A stretch of DNA of 64,000 nt from JBAYJC01 sp041665285 (GTDB lineage: Bacteria > Patescibacteriota > Patescibacteriia > 2-12-FULL-60-25): positions 50,944-114,943 of the forward strand of contig JBAYJC010000004.1 in assembly GCA_041665285.1 (NCBI GenBank), written 5' to 3'. The notes under the pieces are model-generated. The model did not search any database and was not told where the DNA came from. It was given only the letters and a program-made list of their open reading frames with translations. Shown here piece by piece: positions 25,007 through 33,065 of this stretch; position 1 is the stretch's first letter; every line of letters begins with the position of its first letter. The position numbers were made by a program, and so were the translations under genes.

Positions 25007-25771
25007 CTATGCCCAGCGCGCAAAAATAAGCGCCCCTACATACGCTGTGACGGCCAACCCTCCCTCAACCCATGCTACGCGATGGGAAGGACGCGGCTGA
25101 TAGCCATACCGTCGCACACGAAGCGGAAGAGCCGTCATAAAAGCCGCAACCACACCCTGAACTTCCATACTGATGGGAAGGAGTTGGACAAGAATGCCAA
25201 CCTGTAAACCGATAAACGCCCCAATAGCCGCCCATTGCCATCGCGTGGAAGCCGTGGCGGTTGGATGCGCAGTCCAGTAATAGAACAAGGCGCAGACTCC
25301 CGCAAATACGGGCAAGGTCGCATACCATGGCAAGCGCATAAAGACCGTGAGCCCTGCCATACCCCATGCCAAGAAAAAAGCTGTTAGCGGCATCAAGGCA
25401 AGATTCACGCGTGAAATCGCATTCACGGGATAGCGCGCCGCATCAAAACACAAAAAGAAAAAAAGCTTGAGCGTCAACAGGCTGATCCCTGCAAATAACA
25501 CCCCAAGGATAAGATGCATGACCGTCCCTTCTATCAACAGGAATGCAAACGCCATGGACATCATGGCAAGCGCAGAAGGCCCCATCTTTTCGAGCATCTC
25601 CTTCCAAGGCAGGCGCCGCATGCCAATCATCACCGCGGCGAATATATGGAGCGCAATCGGTACAAGAAGCGGCCACGGATAGAGAAGCGGCTCTTTCCAC
25701 TGCCATTCAACTAACCCAAAAGCCAGGATACTCACGATCCATGGCAATAGGATCAGCGCAAGCGTAGCCAT
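25007..25771 (-). CDS. Seven-helix membrane protein, unknown
   Basis: A 254-residue protein with about seven membrane helices and little outside them. Several motifs are aromatic and basic (LVEWQWKEPLLYPW, MRRLPWKEML, RYGYQPRPSHR). No transporter or enzyme signature seen. It overlaps closely (three-base gap) with the lipoprotein gene upstream, so the two probably form an operon with the AI-2E permease gene. Confidence 0.7.
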   Translation of the reverse strand: MATLALILLPWIVSILAFGLVEWQWKEPLLYPWPLLVPIALHIFAAVMIGMRRLPWKEMLEKMGPSALAMMSMAFAFLLIEGTVMHLILGVLFAGISLLTLKLFFFLCFDAARYPVNAISRVNLALMPLTAFFLAWGMAGLTVFMRLPWYATLPVFAGVCALFYYWTAHPTATASTRWQWAAIGAFIGLQVGILVQLLPISMEVQGVVAAFMTALPLRVRRYGYQPRPSHRVAWVEGGLAVTAYVGALIFARWA

Positions 25772-25774
25772 ATC

Positions 25775-26131
25775 TTATGGCGTATTCTTTGTTTGTTCCA
25801 CGGCCTCTCGTGCCTGCTTCAGAAGCGCCTCTGCGTTCTTTGCCTTATCCAATAAAGCTTGAAATGCTAGTACAAGGCGTAAGTGCGCTTCTTTATCCTC
25901 CGCGGTAACGCGCAAATCCAATAATGCATCACGTGCTTCTTGCGCGTTTTTTGTTGTATCAAAACGCACGAGTGTTGTACTGACTCCCGTGTTCCATGCC
26001 GCACGAATATCCTGGGTCGTGGGCGTGGACACGACTGGCTGTGCAGAACGCTTCCACGGCAAGACACAACCACTGCCAAGCAAAAAAACCGCGACCAAGA
26101 GTCCCACCGATCCCCAGGATCCACGAAACAT
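25775..26131 (-). CDS. Small lipoprotein, 118 aa
   Basis: A lipoprotein signal with lipobox LLGSG-Cys22 and a mature part that is one long amphipathic helix region (RLVLAFQALLDKAKNAEALLKQAREAVEQ). It lies between two membrane protein genes with gaps of three and seven bases. Function unknown. Confidence 0.72.
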   Translation of the reverse strand: MFRGSWGSVGLLVAVFLLGSGCVLPWKRSAQPVVSTPTTQDIRAAWNTGVSTTLVRFDTTKNAQEARDALLDLRVTAEDKEAHLRLVLAFQALLDKAKNAEALLKQAREAVEQTKNTP

Positions 26132-26138
26132 ATGCGTG

Positions 26139-27170
26139 TTATTTACGTGGTAATTGGATAATCTCCGTCCATACTAACGAAAGCGCTGTTGCAAGCGGAA
26201 TAGCAAATATTGCTCCAAGTACACCAAAAAGCTTTGCCCCTACCAAAAAGGCAATAATGCTAATGATCGGATTGATGCCAACGGCTTTTTGCATGATCTT
26301 TGGCACGATCACGTTATTCTCTAACTGCTGGATAATGATAATGGCCACCAAGGCAAACACCGCATGCATCGGCGAAACCGTAAACGCGAGAAACACCACT
26401 GGCACCGCGGAAAGAAACGGCCCGAGATACGGCACAAACTCCAAGAGACCGCCGAGTACCGCAAGAAGAACGGGGTACGGAACCCCAATCGCGACAAACG
26501 CGATCAGATATAACAGCCCAATGATCAAACACAATGCGAGCTGACCACGCATCCAATCACCAAGACGATGCGTCATTTGCCACACGAGATTAGTCGCAAG
26601 CTCTTGATACGCTCTTGGCACAATATCACGGAACAATTTCTTGACGGCGCTCTCTTCGATAATGATATAAAAGGAGAGGACAAAGACAATCACAAATCCA
26701 GCTACTGCCCCAAACGCATCGCCCAGTGCGCCAAAAACATTGGCGAACATGCTTTGCAATTGCCCCTGCAATCCCATCAACCCAGATCGAAGATTCGCAG
26801 AAAGTCCATAAGTGTCCGTGGCTGTTTTTAGCGAGGTCACGATCTCTGTAACCCATTCGGTCTTATCGCCATAGGATACGGCAATCAAACGCGACTCATT
26901 CACCAATGCCGGAACAAGAAACGTCAGCAAAAGTCCTACGCCGCTAAACAAGAGGAGGTACAGCGCAATCACAGACACGCCCTTGGGAATCTTGTAACGC
27001 GCGGCCCATTCTGCAAAAGGATGCAGTACGCCTGCCAGCATAAATGCCGTGAAGACATACAAGACAATATCGCGGATAAACCACGTGAGTGCGAGCGCCA
27101 ATGCAATAGCGACGACCCGTAGAATTGTGCCCGTGGAAATTGCGATAACGCGAGGAGGAGAACCATTCAT
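26139..27170 (-). CDS. AI-2E family transporter (PerM/YdiK type)
   Basis: A 343-residue protein with about eight membrane helices in the family pattern: pairs of helices at the N-terminus (GTILRVVAIALALALTWFI, FTAFMLAGVLHPF), a soluble helical insertion (SLKTATDTYG to FGALGDAF), then GLLEFVPYLGPFLSAVPVVFLAF and QQLENNVIVPKIMQKAVGINPI, both diagnostic. Members export small molecules or ions; the AI-2 name is historical. TATTCT sits seven bases before the ATG, so the transcript may be leaderless. Confidence 0.93.
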   Translation of the reverse strand: MNGSPPRVIAISTGTILRVVAIALALALTWFIRDIVLYVFTAFMLAGVLHPFAEWAARYKIPKGVSVIALYLLLFSGVGLLLTFLVPALVNESRLIAVSYGDKTEWVTEIVTSLKTATDTYGLSANLRSGLMGLQGQLQSMFANVFGALGDAFGAVAGFVIVFVLSFYIIIEESAVKKLFRDIVPRAYQELATNLVWQMTHRLGDWMRGQLALCLIIGLLYLIAFVAIGVPYPVLLAVLGGLLEFVPYLGPFLSAVPVVFLAFTVSPMHAVFALVAIIIIQQLENNVIVPKIMQKAVGINPIISIIAFLVGAKLFGVLGAIFAIPLATALSLVWTEIIQLPRK

Positions 27171-27252
27171 ACACACAGAATACCATGAGGAGCAGATGAG
27201 TGACTAGTCAAACCAGCGTAGACGAATTACAGTTGAGACCGGTTTCCTCTTT

Positions 27253-27690
27253 ATGCCCGTGTACACCGAACACCGGAAAGCGCGTTTTGAGTATGAAACC
27301 CTCGAAAAATTTGAGGGTGGTTTGGCGTTGACCGGAGCAGAGGTTAAAAGCATCAGAGAGGGCGGGGCAAAGCTAGAAGGGTCCTATATCAAGCCCCTTC
27401 GGAACGAGCTTTGGCTCATAGGAGCGCAGATCCGGGCCTATAGCAAAGACGGCAATCGCGAGGGGTATGACCCAGCCCGTAGCCGTAAGGTTTTGGTCAA
27501 GAAAAACGAACTTCTGACCCTTTTGGGCAAAATACAGCAAAAAGGCTTGACACTAGTGCCATTTTCCCTCTATCCTAGTGGCCGACGCATCAAAGTCGCG
27601 TTTGGCCTCTGCCGTGGGCGTAAAGCCCATGATAAACGCGAGGCTCTCAAGACGCGAGATCTAAAACGTCAGATCCGGCTCGAAGAATAG
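27253..27690 (+). CDS. smpB: SsrA-binding protein SmpB
   Basis: Binds tmRNA and carries it to stalled ribosomes. The 145-residue protein has the family core (RKARFEYETLEKFEGGLALTGAEVKSIREGG, YIKPLRNELWLIGAQI, NREGYDPARSRKVLV, TLVPFSLYPSGRRIKVAFGLCRGRKAHDKR) and the basic C-terminal tail. The tmRNA gene follows 57 bases downstream in the same direction. No Shine-Dalgarno is evident. Confidence 0.97.
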   Translation: MPVYTEHRKARFEYETLEKFEGGLALTGAEVKSIREGGAKLEGSYIKPLRNELWLIGAQIRAYSKDGNREGYDPARSRKVLVKKNELLTLLGKIQQKGLTLVPFSLYPSGRRIKVAFGLCRGRKAHDKREALKTRDLKRQIRLEE

Positions 27691-27747
27691 CCTTTGCCGC
27701 ACGCCACGCTCGTGGTTTGCCGCGTAGGTTCATTGAACCGATCCCCT

Positions 27748-28152
27748 GGGGATGAATCAGCATCGACGACAAAGGTCGTGCGATGATGCAAGCCGAGTCG
27801 GTTGGTCGACTCGTAAATCCCAACCAACACCACGACAACTGCCAACGTCGTATCTAAGGTGCAAAATGCGGTCGCAAATGCGTTCCGCGTTCCATCCTTT
27901 GCTCCGTCCCTCGTCTAAGACGAGCTGTACGGGCCGATCGCCTGCGTGGCGCCCTCACGCGTAGGAACGATTGTCATATTGTAGGGATTGATGCTCCAGG
28001 TGTTCTTACTGGAGCGTGACTGGCTAAGAACTCAGCGCCCATGCCTCGGCCACTCCCCGACATGGACGTAAACCAACGAGTGGCCTAAGCTTGTGAACGA
28101 ATTATCGGGCGTCTTTGCTCGGACGGGGGTGCGATACCCCCCATCTCCACCA
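27748..28152 (+). ncRNA. ssrA: tmRNA (SsrA)
   Basis: The 5' GGGGATG pairs with 3' CATCTCC, followed by A and encoded CCA. The T arm is GGGGG-TGCGATA-CCCCC and the 5' end continues CATCGACGAC. CTCGTAAA at the start of the pseudoknot-tag region matches other tmRNAs. The tag frame probably resumes at GCA 27874, after GTC, giving ANAFRVPSFAPSLV and a TAA stop at 27916-27918; an upstream resume at GCC 27841 (25 codons) is in the same frame. The tag ends SLV, not the common LAA. The infC ATG begins only eight bases after the CCA. Confidence 0.92.
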
Positions 28153-28160
28153 CTACATCC

Positions 28161-28721
28161 ATGCGCATCCATCATCGCCGCCGAGGCGGCTACCAGAAAA
28201 AAGAAGAATTACCGGTCTATCGCGTCAACGAACAGATCGTTTCCCCTGACGTTCGCGTGATTGATGAGGAAAGCAAGCCTGTTGGGGTCATTCCCACAAG
28301 CGAAGCCATCCGCATGGCACAGGAACGCGGGTATGACCTCGTTGAGGTCTCTCCCAAAGCTGTGCCGCCCGTGTGCAAACTTCTGGACTTTGGCCAATTC
28401 AAATACCAAAAGGAGAAAGAGATGCGCATTCAAAAGGCTCGCGCAAAGAAAGTGGATGTCAAAGGCATTCGTCTTTCTGTCAAAATGGGCCAGCATGACA
28501 TTGATATTCGACGGGAGCAGGCCGAGGGCTTTCTCGCAGACGGCGATAAGCTCAAAATCGAAATCATGCTTCGTGGCCGCGAAAAGGAACATGGCGATCT
28601 GGCATACAAGCGCATTCAAGAATTTTGCAAAGCTATTGAAAAAAAGTATCCTCTCATGATCGAACAGGCTCCTACCCGCGCTGGCGGCAATGTCTCCACG
28701 ATCGTCGGAAGAAAATCCTAA
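28161..28721 (+). CDS. infC: Translation initiation factor IF-3
   Basis: A 186-residue IF-3, which binds the 30S subunit and checks start codon pairing. N-domain: YRVNEQIVSPDVRVIDEE and MAQERGYDLVEVSPKAVPPVCKLLDFGQFKYQKEK (the family signature). C-domain: IRLSVKMGQHDIDIRREQAEGFLADGDKLKIEIMLRGREKEH and the end region PTRAGGNVSTIVGRK. It is the first gene of the conserved infC-rpmI-rplT order. The ATG lies eight bases after the tmRNA 3' end, so no independent leader exists unless the start is further in. Confidence 0.97.
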   Translation: MRIHHRRRGGYQKKEELPVYRVNEQIVSPDVRVIDEESKPVGVIPTSEAIRMAQERGYDLVEVSPKAVPPVCKLLDFGQFKYQKEKEMRIQKARAKKVDVKGIRLSVKMGQHDIDIRREQAEGFLADGDKLKIEIMLRGREKEHGDLAYKRIQEFCKAIEKKYPLMIEQAPTRAGGNVSTIVGRKS

Positions 28722-28802
28722 CCACCTTACATGCACCCATGCACGGTCGAACGGTCCCGGTCCGGTCGCACGCACATGATCATGAACCTCTGATTCACGC
28801 GT

Positions 28803-28997
28803 ATGAAACTCAAAACACACAAAACCATTTCCAAGCGCATTACGGTCACCAAAGCTGGTAAGCTCCTCATGCGCAAAGGCGGGCAGGATCACTTCAACAG
28901 TCGTGAGAGCGGAAAAGTCTCCCGCAACAAACGCCGAGACATCTCCGTGCCAGAAGTGTACGTCAGAAACATCAAGCGATTGATTGCCAACGGGTAA
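28803..28997 (+). CDS. rpmI: 50S ribosomal protein L35
   Basis: A 64-residue basic protein typical of L35: MKLKTHKTISKRITVTKAGK, then SRNKRRDISVPEVYVRNIKRLI. It lies between infC and rplT. Confidence 0.97.
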   Translation: MKLKTHKTISKRITVTKAGKLLMRKGGQDHFNSRESGKVSRNKRRDISVPEVYVRNIKRLIANG

Positions 28998-29025
28998 TAT
29001 CTCCTCATCATCACCATAACTATCT

Positions 29026-29364
29026 ATGCCAAGAGTCAAACGTGGGGTACACCACCTCAAGCGTCGCAAGAATATCCTTGCCCGAACCAAGGGCATGATG
29101 TGGGGACGCAAAAGCAAAATCCGTGTTGCAAAAATCGCGGCCGTCAAAGCAGGAGCTAATGCGTATCGTGATCGTCGCTTGAAGAAACGCAACAACCGCG
29201 CCCTTCAACAGATCCGCATCAATGCCGGTGCTCGCTTGATTGGGACCACCTACTCCAAATTGATCAGCGACTTGCACAAGCGCGGCGTCATCTTGGATCG
29301 CAAAATCCTTTCCGAACTTGCCGCAAAGCACCCAGAGGTGTTTGCCAAAGTTGCCGGTAAATAA
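29026..29364 (+). CDS. rplT: 50S ribosomal protein L20
   Basis: A 112-residue L20 (MPRVKRGVHHLKRRKNILAR, YRDRRLKKRN, RINAGARLIGTTYSKLI, DRKILSELA). It closes the infC operon before a strong terminator. In other bacteria L20 represses this operon; no matching leader structure was identified. Confidence 0.97.
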   Translation: MPRVKRGVHHLKRRKNILARTKGMMWGRKSKIRVAKIAAVKAGANAYRDRRLKKRNNRALQQIRINAGARLIGTTYSKLISDLHKRGVILDRKILSELAAKHPEVFAKVAGK

Positions 29365-29378
29365 AGATCATCCCCGAA

Positions 29379-29412
29379 AAACGAGCCTGACGAGAGTCAG
29401 GCTCGTTTTGTA
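29379..29412 (+). terminator. Terminator of the infC-rpmI-rplT operon
   Basis: Perfect 12-bp stem AACGAGCCTGAC / GTCAGGCTCGTT with a GAGA loop, then TT. Confidence 0.92.
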
Positions 29413-29426
29413 TTACCCAAAACCCC

Positions 29427-29454
29427 TTGACAAACTCACCTTTTTTGCTACGGT
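29427..29454 (+). promoter_or_regulatory. Promoter of the 29498 gene
   Basis: TTGACA (29427-29432), 16 bp, TACGGT (29449-29454) preceded by TGC. Confidence 0.7.
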
Positions 29455-29497
29455 ACCACCACGGACAGCATTCTTTCTCGAACAGAAAGAGGGTGCC

Positions 29498-30574
29498 ATG
29501 GACCATCTCCCTACTGCGGACGAGCAACACGTGCTCGCGGTCGAGGAAGTGAAGCGGGTCGCGGTTGCGCATCCCGCGCTTGTCATGATCGACTTCGCGC
29601 CAACCTGCCTCAGGATCATCTACGCTTTTCTCGAGAGAAGTAGAAACTGGGCAGAGCGCTTCGTGGAGGCGAAGCAGAGAAGAGACGCAAACACCACAGA
29701 GGCACTCGACGTGCTTCTCCAATTGCCCAAACACCCAGACACTCCCCCACAGCTGAGTCGAGCACTCATGGATGCTAACAGCTTCCTGAACAGAGCCATC
29801 AAGCGTATGCGTGAACGCGCAGACGTTCCGGCCGCAGACCAGCTCAAGGCCATGAGTGCCGCGCGGAGTTGCATCTACCTCCTCTGCGCCACGTTCTTTC
29901 GACACACGCAAGCGCCAGAGACACGCCGCGCATCGTCTCGCGCCATCAAAGCACCGTCGTCTCCTGCCAAAGCATCGCCACGCCAAGTGGGAGTATCCCC
30001 TTCTGTGCCAGGAGCTCCCCGGGTCTTGCTCCCGCCGCCTGCACACCAAGAGACGCGCGACAAGGCCGTGCGCTACATGGACGAGCTCCAGGACCTTCAT
30101 CCCGAGCTCGAGCTCACGAACTTCCGGACCGTATACGGGACGTTCGTACGCGCGCTCACGGACATGGACACGGACTGGGCCGAGAATCTGTGGACCGTGG
30201 CAAAGGAGAATCAGCGCACAAACGCGCTGAACTTCCTCGCGCGCAATCCAGATCGCATCCTCACAGACGATGTCCAGCGTGCGGTGCTCACCATCTTCAC
30301 GTTCCTCGAGGCGCTGTACCGCAACCTCACGGAGCGTCACGTGATGGACAAGCGGGCGCGCATGATCGTCACGATTGCGCGCGACTGTGCAGACCTCTTT
30401 GCCTTCACGTTCCTTGCCACGGTTGCTCCCTGCGGAGAGTCTGACCCGGACGAGGACGTGTCCGAAGCCGACGCAACCGAGACCAAACGCAGAAGAGCGG
30501 CCGTACGCAAAGCCGTTGTCCGGCATGACGGCAATGTCGTCGTTGTCCGGTTCGGCAAGGCAAGCTCAGGCTAA
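29498..30574 (+). CDS. Orphan protein with two copies of an all-alpha domain
   Basis: A 358-residue soluble protein of unknown function. Residues about 14-134 and 190-307 align with each other: HPxLxxxxF, WAE(R/N), AK, ALxxL, then FL near the middle and a final helix ending FF or FL. A Pro/Ser-rich linker (140-182) joins the two copies and the tail is acidic then basic. The ATG follows AAAGAGGG, with its own promoter and terminator. Base composition is richer in GC than its neighbours, though less extreme than the other GC-rich genes. Confidence 0.72.
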   Translation: MDHLPTADEQHVLAVEEVKRVAVAHPALVMIDFAPTCLRIIYAFLERSRNWAERFVEAKQRRDANTTEALDVLLQLPKHPDTPPQLSRALMDANSFLNRAIKRMRERADVPAADQLKAMSAARSCIYLLCATFFRHTQAPETRRASSRAIKAPSSPAKASPRQVGVSPSVPGAPRVLLPPPAHQETRDKAVRYMDELQDLHPELELTNFRTVYGTFVRALTDMDTDWAENLWTVAKENQRTNALNFLARNPDRILTDDVQRAVLTIFTFLEALYRNLTERHVMDKRARMIVTIARDCADLFAFTFLATVAPCGESDPDEDVSEADATETKRRRAAVRKAVVRHDGNVVVVRFGKASSG

Positions 30575-30598
30575 TCCCACTTCATGGGATTATTTTTT
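30573..30598 (+). terminator. Terminator of the 29498 gene
   Basis: AATCCCA / TGGGATT hairpin, loop CTTCA, then ATTTTTTAT. An extended -10 box (TGCTATACT) for the next gene begins about 15 bases downstream. Confidence 0.85.
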
Positions 30599-30663
30599 AT
30601 CCCGACTTTTTATGCTATACTAGTCCCATCATCTTTTCCTTCGCATCTTTTCTTTTCATAGAT

Positions 30664-31425
30664 ATGCCAAAACTTGAAGCAGGTCACCGTCAACCATCAT
30701 CACCTTCTGCAGAAACACGACCTCCTCGATACACAAGTCTTGAGTCTGCAAAAGCCGCGACTCGACGCAAGACCAGCACAGACGAACGAAGACGCGCGCT
30801 TGAGCTTCGCGCTACAACTGAACCGCGCCTAGGCTTTCCTGCTGCATCACAAACTGAACAACAGTCAATGGCCGCACAACGGCTCAAGGCTTTTGAAGCA
30901 GGCGACCTTGATATCTCGCTCGCAAGCCCTGAAGAATTTGCCACTGCCGGACGCACGCTTGATGCCGAGCACCTCCAAATGCTTCAAAAAGCCTACGGCA
31001 AACCAGCAAGTCCGCGCGAAACGCCTCCCCTTCCCCTCAGCAAAGAAGAGGCGCTCGCAAAAGCCATGCAAACGAGTACAGGCAAGGAACTCAAGGCTCT
31101 GGAGACGGCGATCAGGCAACAATATGGCAGAACACCTGCGCAACTCGAGAAGCAGGGATGGCAACAAGTGCCAGTGCCTTCAAAAAATGGTTTCTGGAAT
31201 CGCATAAAAGGTGGATTAAGCGGCTTGGTAGGTGGACCAAAAAATCCAGAGCTTGCAAAGCAAATGGAAGAATGGCAACAGCTCAAAGAAGCGCTCGATG
31301 TCGTCACGAATGGCTACATGACTAACATGGCAGAAGTCATGCGCAAGAGCCGCAAAGAACCAACCATCAATCGAGGAGCACGCACACAAAGCTTTTCAGA
31401 ACGCATGGGCCCAGGAAGTATTTAG
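30664..31425 (+). CDS. Orphan protein sharing a 60-residue segment with its neighbour
   Basis: A 253-residue, charged, probably cytoplasmic protein. The first 70 residues are basic and disordered-looking. Residues about 145-205 (YGRTPAQLEKQGW, FWNRIKGGLSGLVGGP, ELAKQMEEW) align with residues 142-197 of the next gene's product. An extended -10 box TGCTATACT lies upstream. It is the first of three genes in a row, each with its own terminator, ending in a PP2C phosphatase. Function unknown. Confidence 0.72.
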   Translation: MPKLEAGHRQPSSPSAETRPPRYTSLESAKAATRRKTSTDERRRALELRATTEPRLGFPAASQTEQQSMAAQRLKAFEAGDLDISLASPEEFATAGRTLDAEHLQMLQKAYGKPASPRETPPLPLSKEEALAKAMQTSTGKELKALETAIRQQYGRTPAQLEKQGWQQVPVPSKNGFWNRIKGGLSGLVGGPKNPELAKQMEEWQQLKEALDVVTNGYMTNMAEVMRKSRKEPTINRGARTQSFSERMGPGSI

Positions 31426-31432
31426 AGCAAAG

Positions 31433-31462
31433 AAATCCTCCTTATCCGGGGGATTTTTTTTC
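31433..31462 (+). terminator. Terminator of the 30664 gene
   Basis: AAATCCTCC / GGGGGATTT hairpin followed by a T run. Confidence 0.75.
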
Positions 31463-31553
31463 ATCACGCGCTTCTGGTCGCGCGATAAGATATTTTTTTT
31501 CCTTCTCAAGTATGGTATTCTTTGTGTGTTGATTTTCTTTTCATCATTTTTCT

Positions 31554-33008
31554 ATGCCCGGTGAACGATCTGCTCGCATTCTTCCTCCGCTCCCCCTTGA
31601 TCGACCACAAAAAGTAGAAGCGCCCTCTCAGCGTAAAAGAATTTCCAAAACAGATAAGCGCATCATCAATGAGGCACGCTCAGAACTGGCACAGCGTCTC
31701 GATGCGCTCACTCTTAGGAAGAGACAGGAGAGCGCGGCGCAAGAGAAAGCGAACATGGAGGAGATACGTCGGAATCTCAAAGCACGTGGGGATGCGCGCG
31801 AAACACGCCGAAAAGAACCCGCTCGACGCGAAGAGCTACGCCGCGCACCAAAATCGGTTGCTGGACTCACGGAGGAGCCACCGTCGCTTTTCGAACTAGA
31901 GAAACACACAAAAACAACGATCGCAGAAACCAAAAAACAAGAAGGACTTGCCTGGCGAAGAAGATCCATCCTTAAACAACTCGAAAATGAGTACGGCCTT
32001 TTGGAGGATGATTTGATTTCTGGAGATTGGAAAGATGCGCTACCTGAAAAAGCCGCATTTGGAAAACGACTTGTTGGTGCGTTCCGTAGTATGGTTGGCG
32101 CTCCAAGAGACGCGTATCTTGCCAAGCTCGTCGAAGAATGGAAAAAAACCATCCCTGAAGTTGAACCAGAGCAAGAAGTCATTGAAGAACTCTCTCAAGA
32201 TCTTCTCGAAGAAGAGCCAGAAGCCCCGTCTTCCGTCACTCCACTACCCAAACCCCTTGGACGTATCCCCTCACTTTCTTCAACTCCAGGCATCAGGAGC
32301 GGCGTGGAATCATCCATGGCGCGTACAAATATCCCGCGCTACGACTCGCCGCTTAAGACACGTGAGGTCACTGCTCGTCCCGAGAGCATCTTTAGCATGC
32401 TTCGCGGACAATTCAACCAACGCATCAAACGATGGCAGGAGATCAAAGAAGTGATTACAAAAGCAGAAGACGTGCCTCTGAAAAACCTCGCACAGCTTGG
32501 CTCCTGGCTTGAGCAAACACATGCAGACATGGATCGCATGCGTTCAACGGATCCGGGCGTTGAAAAATATCTCCCTTTGCCAGAATACGCAAAACTCAAA
32601 CAACTACACGATGACTTAGAAGCATTCGCCACCGCCGAAGATCTTTCTGAGCACATTGAACTCGAAGAACCAGAGGCATTACCCATTCCGTTGGTAAAAA
32701 AATTGGGAACAAAAAAAGAGTTTCGCATGAGCCCGGAACAACAGCATCTGCTCGACGTGGATGAATATAATGCTCTTTGGGATGAAACCACGCGAAAAGC
32801 CATGCAAAAATTCAAGATCAAGTCCGTGATAGGAAGCAACGGCCTCATTCGGAATGGCATTGTCATTCCCCCGCGTCTTGTTGAGCTTCATAACACCATC
32901 AAAACGTACAACACAAAAACTGGCCACTCCCCCAAAGAAAACCTTCAGGACGTGCTGGATCAAACAATACTATTTCTCGCTAGCAACAAAGCGAAAAACG
33001 TCGGATAA
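31554..33008 (+). CDS. Orphan coiled-coil-rich protein, paired with the 30664 product
   Basis: A 484-residue soluble protein. Residues 25-140 are strongly charged and helical (probable coiled coil, many Arg/Glu). Residues 142-197 hold the shared segment (EYGLLEDDLISGDW, FGKRLVGAFRSMVGAP, YLAKLVEEW). A Pro/Ser linker follows, then a C-terminal helical region (AEDVPLKNLAQLGSWLEQTHADMDRM) to the end. No enzyme motif is seen. An adaptor or phosphatase target is possible given the PP2C gene next door, but this is inference. Confidence 0.72.
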   Translation: MPGERSARILPPLPLDRPQKVEAPSQRKRISKTDKRIINEARSELAQRLDALTLRKRQESAAQEKANMEEIRRNLKARGDARETRRKEPARREELRRAPKSVAGLTEEPPSLFELEKHTKTTIAETKKQEGLAWRRRSILKQLENEYGLLEDDLISGDWKDALPEKAAFGKRLVGAFRSMVGAPRDAYLAKLVEEWKKTIPEVEPEQEVIEELSQDLLEEEPEAPSSVTPLPKPLGRIPSLSSTPGIRSGVESSMARTNIPRYDSPLKTREVTARPESIFSMLRGQFNQRIKRWQEIKEVITKAEDVPLKNLAQLGSWLEQTHADMDRMRSTDPGVEKYLPLPEYAKLKQLHDDLEAFATAEDLSEHIELEEPEALPIPLVKKLGTKKEFRMSPEQQHLLDVDEYNALWDETTRKAMQKFKIKSVIGSNGLIRNGIVIPPRLVELHNTIKTYNTKTGHSPKENLQDVLDQTILFLASNKAKNVG

Positions 33009-33018
33009 CGTGTTTCAC

Positions 33019-33048
33019 AAAATCCCCTCCCTGATCTGAGGGGATTTT
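33019..33048 (+). terminator. Terminator of the 31554 gene
   Basis: AAAATCCCCTC / GAGGGGATTTT hairpin. The second arm runs directly into the next gene's extended -10. Confidence 0.88.
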
Positions 33049-33056
33049 GCTATAAT
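33048..33056 (+). promoter_or_regulatory. Extended -10 promoter of the PP2C gene
   Basis: TGC-TATAAT (33048-33056), with ATG at 33066; the expected start is about three bases before the ATG, giving a leaderless or nearly leaderless mRNA. The -35 would lie in the terminator stem. Confidence 0.7.
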
Positions 33057-33065
33057 ACCTACGTT

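Noticed and set aside
28209..30526. Long minus-strand frames (328 and 412 aa) over infC-rpmI-rplT and the 29498 gene.
   Set aside because: They are antisense to well-supported genes and cross terminators.
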